In this document: piece by piece, positions 8,096 through 13,780 of the stretch
Layout of the letters: each line of letters begins with the position of its first letter
Position numbering within the stretch: position 1 is the stretch's first letter
From: JBBTDV01 sp038042605
Lineage (GTDB): Bacteria > Bdellovibrionota > UBA1018
Assembly: GCA_964358645.1 (NCBI GenBank)
Contig: CAYHPW010000057.1
Location: 1 to 15,342 of the forward strand
Length of the DNA stretch: 15,342 nucleotides
Direction of reading: 5' to 3'
Program-made: the position numbers and the translations under genes
The notes under the pieces: generated by a model
Database searches by the model: none
Seen by the model: the letters and a program-made list of their open reading frames with translations, nothing else
What the model was told of the DNA's origin: nothing

Positions 8096-8124
8096 TTGAG
8101 CTTTTCTTCGGATGGCTGAATAAT
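8096..8124 (+). promoter_or_regulatory. Candidate sigma-70 promoter of the beta-barrel gene
   Basis: TTGAGC (8096-8101) and AATAAT (8119-8124) with exactly 17 bases between match 4/6 and 5/6 of the -35 and -10 consensus. A transcript would start near 8131, giving a leader of about 40 bases that contains the AGGAG at 8161. Confidence 0.45.
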
Positions 8125-8170
8125 AAAAAGTACCGGGTTTGAATCCTTGAAGTGATTTATAGGAGTGATT

Positions 8171-8806
8171 ATGAAGAAGGCTTTTGTCGTTATATTTTTT
8201 TGGGCAAGTTTTTTGGTGCCAGCGATTTGTGTGTCATCGATAGCATCAGCGGCGGTTAAATTTTCGTTGATTGGCGGGGCTGTTAATTCAAAGCCTGCGG
8301 TTGTCAATATTACAACCAGCTATGCGGCCAAACTCAGTTACGGTGGTGGCTTTCTGTTCGAGATAATGATGGGCAAGCGGGTGGGCTTTGAACTTGGCGG
8401 TCTATATCTTCTGCGCAAATTTGATGCGACGGCTAATAGTTCGACGGTCACATTTGAAAGTCAAATTATACAAGTGCCAGCTGTGTTTAGGTTCCATTTG
8501 TCGAGGGTGTTTTCCCTTGGTCTAGGCGGGTTCGCCAGCTCCGGGATTGGCAATGTGAAAGCTACAGCCGCGGGTACGAGCGTTAATCAAAGTTATGGTA
8601 ATTCCGGTATAAAAAATCTTGATTACGGCGTTCTGGGTAGCCTTGGTATCGGGATCCCGCTCGGTGCTAAAACTACATTCATATTTGATGGGCGGTATCA
8701 GTATGGGCTGTCAAATGTGGCTTTGAATGCCGCGGAGACCGCTTCGAGCTTCAAGCACACCGACATCATTGGTTTCGCTGGCTTTATGTTCGGTAGTACG
8801 AAGTAA
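8171..8806 (+). CDS. Small outer-membrane beta-barrel protein
   Basis: A 211-residue protein with a Sec signal peptide (MKKAF, a hydrophobic stretch, and cleavage probably after SIASA near residue 25). The mature part alternates short Gly/aromatic beta strands (for example GGGFLFEIMM, VGFELGGLYLL, SLGLGGFASSGIG, YGVLGSLGIGIPLG, FIFDGRYQYGLS) and ends GFAGFMFG, as in eight-stranded OmpA/OmpW-like or porin-family barrels. Function is unknown; such proteins are usually structural or porin-like. ATG 8171 is chosen over in-frame GTG 8165 because AGGAG (8161-8165) is 5 bases before the ATG and overlaps the GTG. It stands alone behind its own promoter. The stop directly abuts a broken ATPase gene on the other strand. 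Confidence 0.8.
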   Translation: MKKAFVVIFFWASFLVPAICVSSIASAAVKFSLIGGAVNSKPAVVNITTSYAAKLSYGGGFLFEIMMGKRVGFELGGLYLLRKFDATANSSTVTFESQIIQVPAVFRFHLSRVFSLGLGGFASSGIGNVKATAAGTSVNQSYGNSGIKNLDYGVLGSLGIGIPLGAKTTFIFDGRYQYGLSNVALNAAETASSFKHTDIIGFAGFMFGSTK

Positions 8807-8913
8807 GGTACATCTTTGTAGGTTTCTTTTAGAAAACTTGTTTTTCCGGTTCCTCTTGGGCCGAACAGGAAAAAGCTGTCTTGTAGCTTTGATTTAAAAA
8901 TTCTGTCATACAT
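8807..8913 (-). pseudogene. N-terminal stump of an AAA ATPase (AAA_14/DUF4143 type)
   Basis: From the minus-strand ATG at 8913 the frame reads MYDRIFKSKL, then DSFFLFGPRGTGKTSFLKE with a complete Walker A (GPRGTGKT), then YKDVPYFVL. This is how the AAA_14 ATPases with a DUF4143 C-terminus begin (an N-terminal helix, SFFLFGPRGTGKS, a short strand). These proteins normally have about 370-400 residues. Here homology stops after about 36 residues, exactly where the frame runs into the antisense of the barrel gene. No Walker B or DUF4143 part exists. It is a deletion remnant, probably not functional. An in-frame TTG at 8925 is an alternative start. Confidence 0.65.
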
Positions 8914-8968
8914 ATTTATGCTCAATGAGTTGCTCCCGCGAATGTTTTAGCACCAGCAAAAAATTAAG

Positions 8969-8997
8969 TTGCCGATGACAAATGTTCTGTTTATCTT
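8969..8997 (+). promoter_or_regulatory. Candidate promoter of the tRNA gene
   Basis: TTGCCG (8969-8974) and TATCTT (8992-8997) are spaced by 17 bases, matching 4/6 consensus positions each. Transcription would begin near 9004, some 9 bases before the mature tRNA 5' end. Confidence 0.45.
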
Positions 8998-9012
8998 AGT
9001 GCTTCTTTTGCC

Positions 9013-9089
9013 GGGCCCATAGCTCAGCTGGTTAGAGCGGTCGGCTCATAACCGATTGGTCCCAGGTTCAAGTCCTGGTGGGCCCACCA
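9013..9089 (+). tRNA. tRNA with CAT anticodon, probably tRNA-Ile2 (lysidine type)
   Basis: This is a full 77-base cloverleaf: acceptor GGGCCCA (9013-9019) with TGGGCCC (9079-9085), D-stem GCTC/GAGC, and anticodon stem GTCGG/CCGAT (the outer pair is a G-T wobble). The loop is CTCATAA with anticodon CAT at 9047-9049, the T-stem is CCAGG/CCTGG with loop TTCAAGT, and the discriminator A9086 is followed by an encoded CCA. It is not the initiator, because G1 pairs with C72. The C4-G69 and C5-G68 acceptor pairs match known TilS lysidine-synthetase determinants in E. coli tRNA-Ile2, whereas E. coli elongator tRNA-Met lacks them. AUA-reading Ile is therefore preferred over elongator Met, but this is an inference. 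The 3' part also encodes the end of a recombinase remnant on the other strand. Confidence 0.95.
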
Positions 9090-9463
9090 ACCTTCTGTAG
9101 AGAGAACCTTGTCTCAGCCACCATAATCACCCCCTCAGCCTTCCATAAGTTGTTGGTAGGATTACTGCTTTTTCTATTTTCAACCTGGATCGGGGTACAT
9201 TTCAAACCCTGTCTCAGCAATTGCTTGAGAGCCGCATTACCAAGTACGGGGTCTTTGGTTAACTGCTCCAGGAGACCGTCGTATTTGGATCGGAGAGCGA
9301 ACGGAGTCACCAAGAGTTTGTCTGCCTGTAATCCCTTAAGCGACCTAAGCTGAGCATCGAGAAGCTGAGTTTCCCGTTCCTTTTCCTTGAGCTGATCATT
9401 CACCATGGCTGGAGCGGAGTTGCCGTGCTTCATAATAAAGTCGAGCAGGTTCTTGATCTCCTG
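9068..9463 (-). pseudogene. C-terminal remnant of a large serine recombinase
   Basis: The minus-strand frame is open from 9463 to a TGA at 9068-9070. It begins EIKNLLDFIMKHGNSAPAM, continues as a coiled coil (DQLKEKERETQLLDAQLRSLKG), then ALRSKYDGLLEQLTKDPVLG and LLRQGLKCTPIQVENR. This is the layout seen after the zinc ribbon in large serine recombinases: coiled coil, helices, then 'I-LTP' and a short beta end. The catalytic resolvase domain, recombinase domain and zinc ribbon (roughly 400 residues) are missing. An in-frame TAA precedes residue 1, so the gene is truncated. The last residues (about GGPTRT) are encoded by the complement of the tRNA 3' end, which points to integration at that tRNA. 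ATG 9433 could still start a 121-residue peptide, but it would lack catalysis. Confidence 0.65.
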
Positions 9464-9509
9464 TTATTTAAGGAGGAATTACCACAGTAGGGTGCGGGCG
9501 GAAAGGATT

Positions 9510-9560
9510 GAGAGAGAAAAGAAGAGAATGCCGCCCATGCCATTTCAAGCACGGGACGGC
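9510..9560 (-). terminator. Intrinsic terminator of the small peptide transcript
   Basis: Read on the minus strand, GCCG-t-CCCGTGC pairs with GCATGGG-CGGC (9530-9560) around an 8-base loop, with one bulged T and one G-U pair. It is followed by the pyrimidine-rich ATTCTCTTCTTTTCTC (down to about 9510). It lies 17 bases after the stop of the 16-residue peptide gene. Confidence 0.55.
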
Positions 9561-9576
9561 AGAATAAACGCAAAAC

Positions 9577-9627
9577 TTACTTCTTTTTTGCGACTTTTTT
9601 CTTAGCAGCTTTCTTTTTTGTAGCCAT
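9577..9627 (-). CDS. 16-residue lysine/alanine-rich basic peptide
   Basis: A minus-strand ATG at 9627 opens MATKKKAAKKKVAKKK and stops with TAA at 9577-9579. It has an excellent Shine-Dalgarno (AAAGGAG, about 8 bases upstream), a candidate sigma-70 promoter at 9693-9721 and a terminator at 9510-9560, so it looks like a complete monocistronic unit. The composition resembles the Lys/Ala repeats of histone H1-like and HC2-type nucleoid proteins, which often begin MATKKKA, but those are much longer. It could be a mini nucleoid peptide, the stump of a longer repeat protein, or a peptide within a small RNA. It is too short for normal gene finders. Expression is inferred from signals, not shown. Confidence 0.55.
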   Translation of the reverse strand: MATKKKAAKKKVAKKK

Positions 9628-9652
9628 GTTGATTATCTCCTTTGTAAATGAT

Positions 9653-9670
9653 TCAAACCTTCTGGTTTGA
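9653..9670 (-). promoter_or_regulatory. Leader hairpin upstream of the 16-residue peptide
   Basis: TCAAACC and GGTTTGA form a 7-bp perfect stem with a 4-base loop, about 26 bases before the ATG and just before the Shine-Dalgarno. It would lie in the predicted leader and could stabilise the RNA or affect translation. Confidence 0.4.
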
Positions 9671-9692
9671 TAAAGCCATCTTGACGCCCTCG

Positions 9693-9721
9693 ATCATAAT
9701 CATATTTCTTATTGAAAACAA
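9693..9721 (-). promoter_or_regulatory. Candidate sigma-70 promoter of the 16-residue peptide
   Basis: On the minus strand, TTGTTT (9721-9716) and TATGAT (9698-9693) are 17 bases apart. The -10 matches 5/6 and the -35 matches 3/6. A transcript would start near 9686 and run about 170 bases to the terminator. Confidence 0.5.
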
Positions 9722-9782
9722 ACAACTTTTGCCGTGTGTTGAAGGTGCCAAGATCCCATTGTTGTGGTACGGGATAAATTAA

Positions 9783-10313
9783 ATGAACTTTAAATACAGC
9801 TCCGACATGACCGACCTATTTTCCGATGCCCCCAAGGCTGAAATGCCTGATGAGCTGCTGGAGTTTCGAGATTATTTGGGACACATCATAGGTTCCGCCA
9901 CGGTGACAAATGAGGTCGAGTTTCTAAGTCCAATCCCGTGCCGCAAGAAAGTGAGCCGCAAGCCGTGTACAGGATTCGTGAAAGTGATCAAACAGGAACT
10001 CCCTGAGTCCTTGGACGGCGAACCCAATCCTCTTGTTGAAGTAGATATTTCTCGGGAGGAAATGAAAGCCCTACTGCGTGGTGGCATTTATGATCCTGAC
10101 AGTGAACGCATCATCTACTCTGCCAGACCAGCAGGGCAAGGTATCATGCTGCGGGGACTTTATGGGGACATGGATAATTTCGTGGGCTTCATTGCATCAG
10201 ACTCAAATCATGAAGAAGACAGAAAGCGCCAGAAGCTGATTGATTCCGTTTATGACAAAGTGGAGTCAGCCACAAGCAAGGCTTATGAAGATGCTGAGAT
10301 GGGGACCGACTGA
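9783..10313 (+). CDS. Hypothetical protein, first gene of a three-gene cassette
   Basis: A 176-residue soluble protein with no signal peptide or membrane segment. It opens with an acidic helix region (MPDELLEFRDYLGHIIGSA at 21-39). This is followed by a Cys-x8-Cys motif within basic residues (IPCRKKVSRKPCTG, Cys53 and Cys62), then a mixed region (VDISREEMKALLRGGIYDPDSERIIYSA) and an acidic helical tail. The helix plus C-R-K-x-K-P-C pattern reminds me of small proteins that carry a further W-C-x2-C-G half to complete a zinc ribbon. That half is absent here, so zinc binding is doubtful. I cannot assign a function. The Shine-Dalgarno is weak (GGGA). The stop TGA and the next ATG share a base (TGATG), so it is coupled to the SEC-C gene. 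Confidence 0.7.
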   Translation: MNFKYSSDMTDLFSDAPKAEMPDELLEFRDYLGHIIGSATVTNEVEFLSPIPCRKKVSRKPCTGFVKVIKQELPESLDGEPNPLVEVDISREEMKALLRGGIYDPDSERIIYSARPAGQGIMLRGLYGDMDNFVGFIASDSNHEEDRKRQKLIDSVYDKVESATSKAYEDAEMGTD

Positions 10314-11632
10314 TGCCAACCCTCGGACGAAATGACCGCTGTCCCTGCGGTAGTGGCAGAAAATATAAACGATGCTGCCTCCAGAAGGATAACCCAACAG
10401 TCTCCACTGATCTCCCGTGGAAACAGATCAGAGCCGCACGGGAGTCATTGAATATCCAAATGATGGATTACTCCATCGGGATTTATGACAAAGGCGCTCT
10501 CCAAAGAGCATGGGATGACTGGTGCTGCGAAGTAGATGAATCGCTTGTCATGCAGGGCGGTGAATTCGTGACTTTCATGTCCTGGTTTCTGGTAAACTGG
10601 GTGGATCAAGACAAAAAGAAGAAGATTCCACTGCCACCGCTTTCTTGGCGGTTTAGAACAGAACGTGAGAACAAACTTTCTCCCATCGAGAAGGACTACT
10701 TGAATTTCATTATTGATGAGCCATTCTCTTTTTTTGAAATCCTGGAGCCAAAACCAGGCAACGGGTATCTGCTAAAGGACATCCTCACGGGGCGTGAAAT
10801 TTACGTTTATGAAAAGTCTGGTTCCCAAGGAGTAGAGGCCGGAGCCATCCTATTTGGACGGCTGGCAATGGTCGACGATGTCGCTATCTTTGATGCAAGT
10901 TCAGACATCCTATTTCCAGCTCAATGGAAGAACACAATTCTGGAGCTGCGCCAAGAAATACGCAGAATTTGCAAAGTAAAAAAAGATCAGATGCCAAGCG
11001 TGGACCAGCTCGTAGGCTTTACTCCGATGATTCGGTCGCTCTATAGGGATTTCAGACATGCAGCGCAAAACCCAACGCCGCCACAACTCGTGAACACCGA
11101 TGGCGAACCGCTTTCGTTCAATAAAGTGATTTTTGACATCGAGGATGCAAACACCGTATTTGAAAAGCTGCACGCCTTGGATTTTAACGACACCAAAGAA
11201 GAACTGCTGGAGGATGCTGATAAAAATACCTCCGGTAAAATCTTAAAGATTGAGTTTCCATGGCTGAAGAAGGGCAACAAACAACCCAAGGGAATGGGAA
11301 ACACCGTTCTGGGTCATATCACTATCGAAGAAAGCCGGATGACAGTGGACACCAACTCACTGGAGCGAGTTGATGCAATTAAAGGCATCATAGTTAAGCG
11401 ATGCGGAAAGTCGGTACGGCACAAGACCACCTTGATCGAACCATTCGAAGCAAAAATGAAAGAGCTTCAAAAAAAGCAGTCTCCACGGCATGAAGAAGCA
11501 TCTGCAATGAACCAGCAGGAGTTAATGAATATGCCAGAAGTGAAAGCCCAACTTCAGGCGATGCAGCGCAAACACATGGAGTCTTGGATCACCGAAAAAA
11601 TTCCGGCTTTGGGCGGCAAGACTCCTGTTTAA
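10313..11632 (+). CDS. SEC-C zinc-motif protein, apparently ended early by a TAA
   Basis: The 439-residue product starts with a textbook SEC-C zinc motif: NDRCPCGSGRKYKRCC, with Cys10, Cys12, Cys21 and Cys22. This short domain is found at the SecA tail and in many unrelated proteins. The middle has a beta-rich block (GNGYLLKDILTGREIYVYEK, then GAILFGRLAMVDDVAIF) seen in other SEC-C proteins, then a long helical part. The end reads IPALGGKTPV-stop, where family members continue as TPrEA-kTPeGR-. The frame after TAA 11630-11632 does continue as AIKTPEGREMVESLL and stays open to 11768. So the gene was probably 485 residues long and is now truncated, or is read through. It is the middle gene of the cassette, coupled by TGATG upstream. 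The molecular role is unknown. Confidence 0.8.
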   Translation: MPTLGRNDRCPCGSGRKYKRCCLQKDNPTVSTDLPWKQIRAARESLNIQMMDYSIGIYDKGALQRAWDDWCCEVDESLVMQGGEFVTFMSWFLVNWVDQDKKKKIPLPPLSWRFRTERENKLSPIEKDYLNFIIDEPFSFFEILEPKPGNGYLLKDILTGREIYVYEKSGSQGVEAGAILFGRLAMVDDVAIFDASSDILFPAQWKNTILELRQEIRRICKVKKDQMPSVDQLVGFTPMIRSLYRDFRHAAQNPTPPQLVNTDGEPLSFNKVIFDIEDANTVFEKLHALDFNDTKEELLEDADKNTSGKILKIEFPWLKKGNKQPKGMGNTVLGHITIEESRMTVDTNSLERVDAIKGIIVKRCGKSVRHKTTLIEPFEAKMKELQKKQSPRHEEASAMNQQELMNMPEVKAQLQAMQRKHMESWITEKIPALGGKTPV

Positions 11633-11770
11633 GCGATTAAAACTCCAGAAGGCAGAGAGATGGTCGAATCCCTACTGATGCAGTTTGAACGAGGGGCTGG
11701 TGCCATGGGCGATAAGGATTTTGAGTTATGCCTCATCCGAGACATCAGGAAAAAACTGGGGGTGACCTAA
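11633..11770 (+). pseudogene. Orphaned 3' tail of the SEC-C gene
   Basis: In frame with the SEC-C gene, 45 codons after its TAA read AIKTPEGREMVESLLMQFER, then GAGAMGDKDFELCLIRDIRK, up to TAA 11768-11770. The motif GGKTP-EAIKTPEGR spans the stop, and a GAA to TAA change would explain it. The tail resembles the helical end of MbcA/ParS/Xre-type antitoxins (GG-P---L-T-eG---V--LL--ie-G) as well as SEC-C family C-termini. No new start or Shine-Dalgarno is evident, although ATG 11672 is in frame. Its stop overlaps the next gene's ATG (TAATG), as expected of the original full-length gene. Confidence 0.7.
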
Positions 11771-12357
11771 TGGGAACCACAATGAGTAAGAATAGTTCCT
11801 CAGAATGGAAAGCCATAAGTAAGCAGCTCAACGCCCTTTCGAGCAAAGAACTCCTAAAACTCATTCACGAACTGTATCAATGCACTGACAGCAATCGCAG
11901 ATTCATTGCGGCAAGATTTTTAAAGGGAGAAGCATCACTCAAGAAGTATAAGCAGCAGATTCACAGCGCACTTTATCCTGACTTTGATGCTGGAAAAACC
12001 GATATTTCCATTAGTGGTGCTAAGAAAGCTATTTCTGATTTTGAAAAAGCGACCCACGATTCTCAACAAACACTGGATTTGATGATTTACTTCGTGGAAG
12101 TCGGCACACAAATGATACAGGCATTTGGCATGGACTATGAGTCGTTTTACGACAGCATGGAATCCATGTTTTCCAAGATAGTCAATCGGCTCAAGAGCAA
12201 GGATCGGGGGTTATTGCCCATATTTTGGGGAAGACTTAAGAAAATAGAAACAGATTCCAGCGACACAGGCTATGGATATGGGGATAGCCTTGCAGACATG
12301 ATGGAAGAGCTGACAGAAGTCCACTCCAACTTGGGTTCGGGGGGAGCCGCCAAATGA
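11770..12357 (+). CDS. DUF6155-like hypothetical protein
   Basis: A 195-residue soluble, mostly helical protein. ATG 11770 is chosen because it overlaps the stop of the extended SEC-C frame (TAATG) and follows GGGGGTGA at 11758-11765. ATG 11782 is an alternative, and the longer frame from 11728 is unlikely. The sequence LNALSSKELLKLIHELYQ, then SLKKYKQQIHSALYPDF, AKKAISDFEKATHD and LDLMIYFVEVGTQMIQAFGM fits my memory of the DUF6155 pattern: an N-terminal 'L-kLskeeLi-li-eLY' helix, then 'kyK--I---f-P', then 'KkaIsefk' and 'DLmlyyVE'. That domain has no known function. It is the last gene of the cassette, and a structured repeat follows 12 bases after the stop. Confidence 0.7.
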   Translation: MGTTMSKNSSSEWKAISKQLNALSSKELLKLIHELYQCTDSNRRFIAARFLKGEASLKKYKQQIHSALYPDFDAGKTDISISGAKKAISDFEKATHDSQQTLDLMIYFVEVGTQMIQAFGMDYESFYDSMESMFSKIVNRLKSKDRGLLPIFWGRLKKIETDSSDTGYGYGDSLADMMEELTEVHSNLGSGGAAK

Positions 12358-12368
12358 AAATGCCTCAA

Positions 12369-12466
12369 GTTGAACCTTTCCCTTGTTTTTGATCGAAGTC
12401 CGTTTTAGCCTCTCAGATAACTACTTGAAATGTTTCAAGGTAGGGAGGTTCAACAATCGTTTGTTG
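12369..12466 (+). repeat. Nested inverted repeats forming alternative hairpins
   Basis: Arm 12369-12385 can pair with 12436-12454 in a 17-bp stem with a 2-base bulge and two G-U pairs; the outer 9 bp (GTTGAACCT/AGGTTCAAC) are perfect. The 50-base loop holds CTTGAAA-TG-TTTCAAG (12424-12439), whose 3' arm is shared with the long stem. CAACAA-TCGT-TTGTTG (12451-12466) overlaps the other end. The G-U pairs work only in + strand RNA. No U-tract follows, so it is not a plain terminator. It may be an RNA 3' structure or a small mobile-element relic. Confidence 0.5.
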
Positions 12467-12502
12467 CCGCCCATTGTAAAAACGAGGTACTAGCTCTTGG
12501 TA

Positions 12503-12766
12503 TCACTTAGGTGTGCTGAAGCGATCCACGAACATATTATAAAGCCAGCCTAGAATGAGTCCGCTTAAAGCGCCGTCCGCTAAACCCCAGAGTAAGCCGA
12601 TAATGCTGCCGGAAGGGCTGATGTTGTAACCGCGGTACATAGAGGCAAGCCAAGTGGGTTCGCCAGTGGCGCCATCAAAAAGAATCACCCACCACGTGAT
12701 CAAAAACACACCCACGCCCCAGAAAAAAGCCACAGCAAAAGTAAGTGCCTTAATATTTATTTTCAT
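12503..12766 (-). CDS. Holin-like two-helix membrane protein
   Basis: An 87-residue protein from ATG 12766, with AAGGAGG about 9 bases upstream; the longer frame to 12880 overlaps corA and is rejected. Two hydrophobic segments are seen at about 6-28 (KALTFAVAFFWGVGVFLITW) and about 52-75 (GSIIGLLWGLADGALSGLIL), with a GATGEPTW-MYRGYNISP loop between them. This layout matches small bacterial proteins that databases label 'bacteriophage holin' because of size and topology. They usually occur outside prophages, and no phage genes are near, so a lytic role is doubtful. It starts 20 bases after the corA stop and is probably co-transcribed with it. Confidence 0.7.
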   Translation of the reverse strand: MKINIKALTFAVAFFWGVGVFLITWWVILFDGATGEPTWLASMYRGYNISPSGSIIGLLWGLADGALSGLILGWLYNMFVDRFSTPK

Positions 12767-12786
12767 GATTTGAATCCTCCTTAAGT

Positions 12787-13695
12787 CTATCGCAGCCAGC
12801 CCTTGCGTTTGAACCAGATACCTATCAAAACACTGATGGCAGCCATGACAGCCAGTGCCCAAAGATAGCCAAGCTGCCATTTCAGTTCAGGTATGTTGTA
12901 AAAGTTCATTCCATAAACGCCAGCAATAAATGTCAGCGGCATGAAAAAAACTGAGAATAATGTTAGCACCCTGACAACCTCATTAGTCCTGTGTGATGCC
13001 ACGGAAAGTTGCAGGGCCAGAAGGCTGGTCACATCCTCAAGTAGTTCATCGGAAAAAAACTGCACATGATCACAGCGCTCGCGCAAGTCCTTGAACTCAG
13101 GTGATATGCCATTAGTTTGCGGCGAGAGCCTTTGAATCACGGTCATGGTATGCCAAAGCAATCGCTTAATGACAGAAAGCCTTCTTCTAAGCAGATGCAG
13201 TTTTCGCAAAGCCATGGTATCGGAAGAACTCTTCAGAAGTGATTCCTCGAATGAATCGATGTGCTCTTCCACCTCCCCCAGAACCGGCTCATACGAATCA
13301 AGCACTTTATCTATAATCGGTACCAGCACTGATTGTGGCGTGAACGCGGAGTCCATCCTGCTCGCAACTTCAGTGGCCAGACTCTTCAGCATCGGCTGGA
13401 CACTGCGATGTGCTGTGATTATGGTCTTTCCATTGACAAAAACTGCTATCTTTCGTGTAAGCCTTTGCGTGGTCGCGGCCCTGAAGTGGGCCTGCTTGTC
13501 CACTATGCGGACAATTATGAATACACGCTGGTCGTCAACCCGTTCATATTTTGGGAGATGTCTTGGCTCCAGGCAGTCCCGAACCAGTGTTGGTGGAAAA
13601 CCATGGGCTTTCGCCGTTTCGTTAAGTTCCGCTTCGGTGGGATTCTCGATATCGAGCCACTCTATTTTTTCAGTTTTCAACACTTCCCTTAGCAT
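12787..13695 (-). CDS. corA: CorA-family magnesium/divalent cation transporter
   Basis: A 302-residue inner-membrane channel for Mg2+ (also Co2+/Ni2+ in some members) that works as a pentamer. The large N-terminal cytoplasmic domain includes IEWLDIENPTEAEL near the start, PKYERVDDQRVFIIVRI, and the long helix with VLDSYEPVLGEVEEHIDSFEE. Two C-terminal membrane helices follow, the first ending in the signature YGMNF (GMN at 262-264), with the NIPE loop after it and WFKRKGWLR at the basic tail. These are all the features needed for function. ATG 13695 is the first in-frame Met; its Shine-Dalgarno is weak. It is the first gene of a minus-strand pair with the holin-like gene and diverges from the lipoprotein gene. 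Confidence 0.93.
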   Translation of the reverse strand: MLREVLKTEKIEWLDIENPTEAELNETAKAHGFPPTLVRDCLEPRHLPKYERVDDQRVFIIVRIVDKQAHFRAATTQRLTRKIAVFVNGKTIITAHRSVQPMLKSLATEVASRMDSAFTPQSVLVPIIDKVLDSYEPVLGEVEEHIDSFEESLLKSSSDTMALRKLHLLRRRLSVIKRLLWHTMTVIQRLSPQTNGISPEFKDLRERCDHVQFFSDELLEDVTSLLALQLSVASHRTNEVVRVLTLFSVFFMPLTFIAGVYGMNFYNIPELKWQLGYLWALAVMAAISVLIGIWFKRKGWLR

Positions 13696-13780
13696 ATGTC
13701 GAGCGTAACACGTTATTCTGTTTACAGCAGCACCTTCACGACAGCGTTTGCATTACAGGCCTTAACTTAAGAGGATGCGC

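Noticed and set aside
9078..9353. Plus-strand open frame with a hydrophobic stretch behind the tRNA
   Set aside because: It is the antisense of the recombinase remnant, begins within the tRNA and has no ribosome site.
9405..9605. Plus-strand 66-codon frame, with AAGGAGG at 9470
   Set aside because: The Shine-Dalgarno-like site is in the middle of the frame, the product is unremarkable, and the frame overlaps two minus-strand features.
12446..12453. AGGTTCAA as a possible second copy of the tRNA T-arm (attR)
   Set aside because: Only 8 bases match the tRNA and it diverges at once; it is better explained as the arm of the local inverted repeat.
9090..12500. CRISPR array or intact transposon in the island
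   Set aside because: No regularly spaced repeats and no transposase or intact integrase domain were seen; only the recombinase stump is present.
12767..12880. Upstream extension of the holin-like frame to 12880
   Set aside because: It overlaps the corA coding end in another frame, whereas ATG 12766 has a strong ribosome site.
13145..13708. Plus-strand 187-codon frame opposite corA
   Set aside because: Antisense of a gene with the full CorA signature; no domain and no ribosome site.
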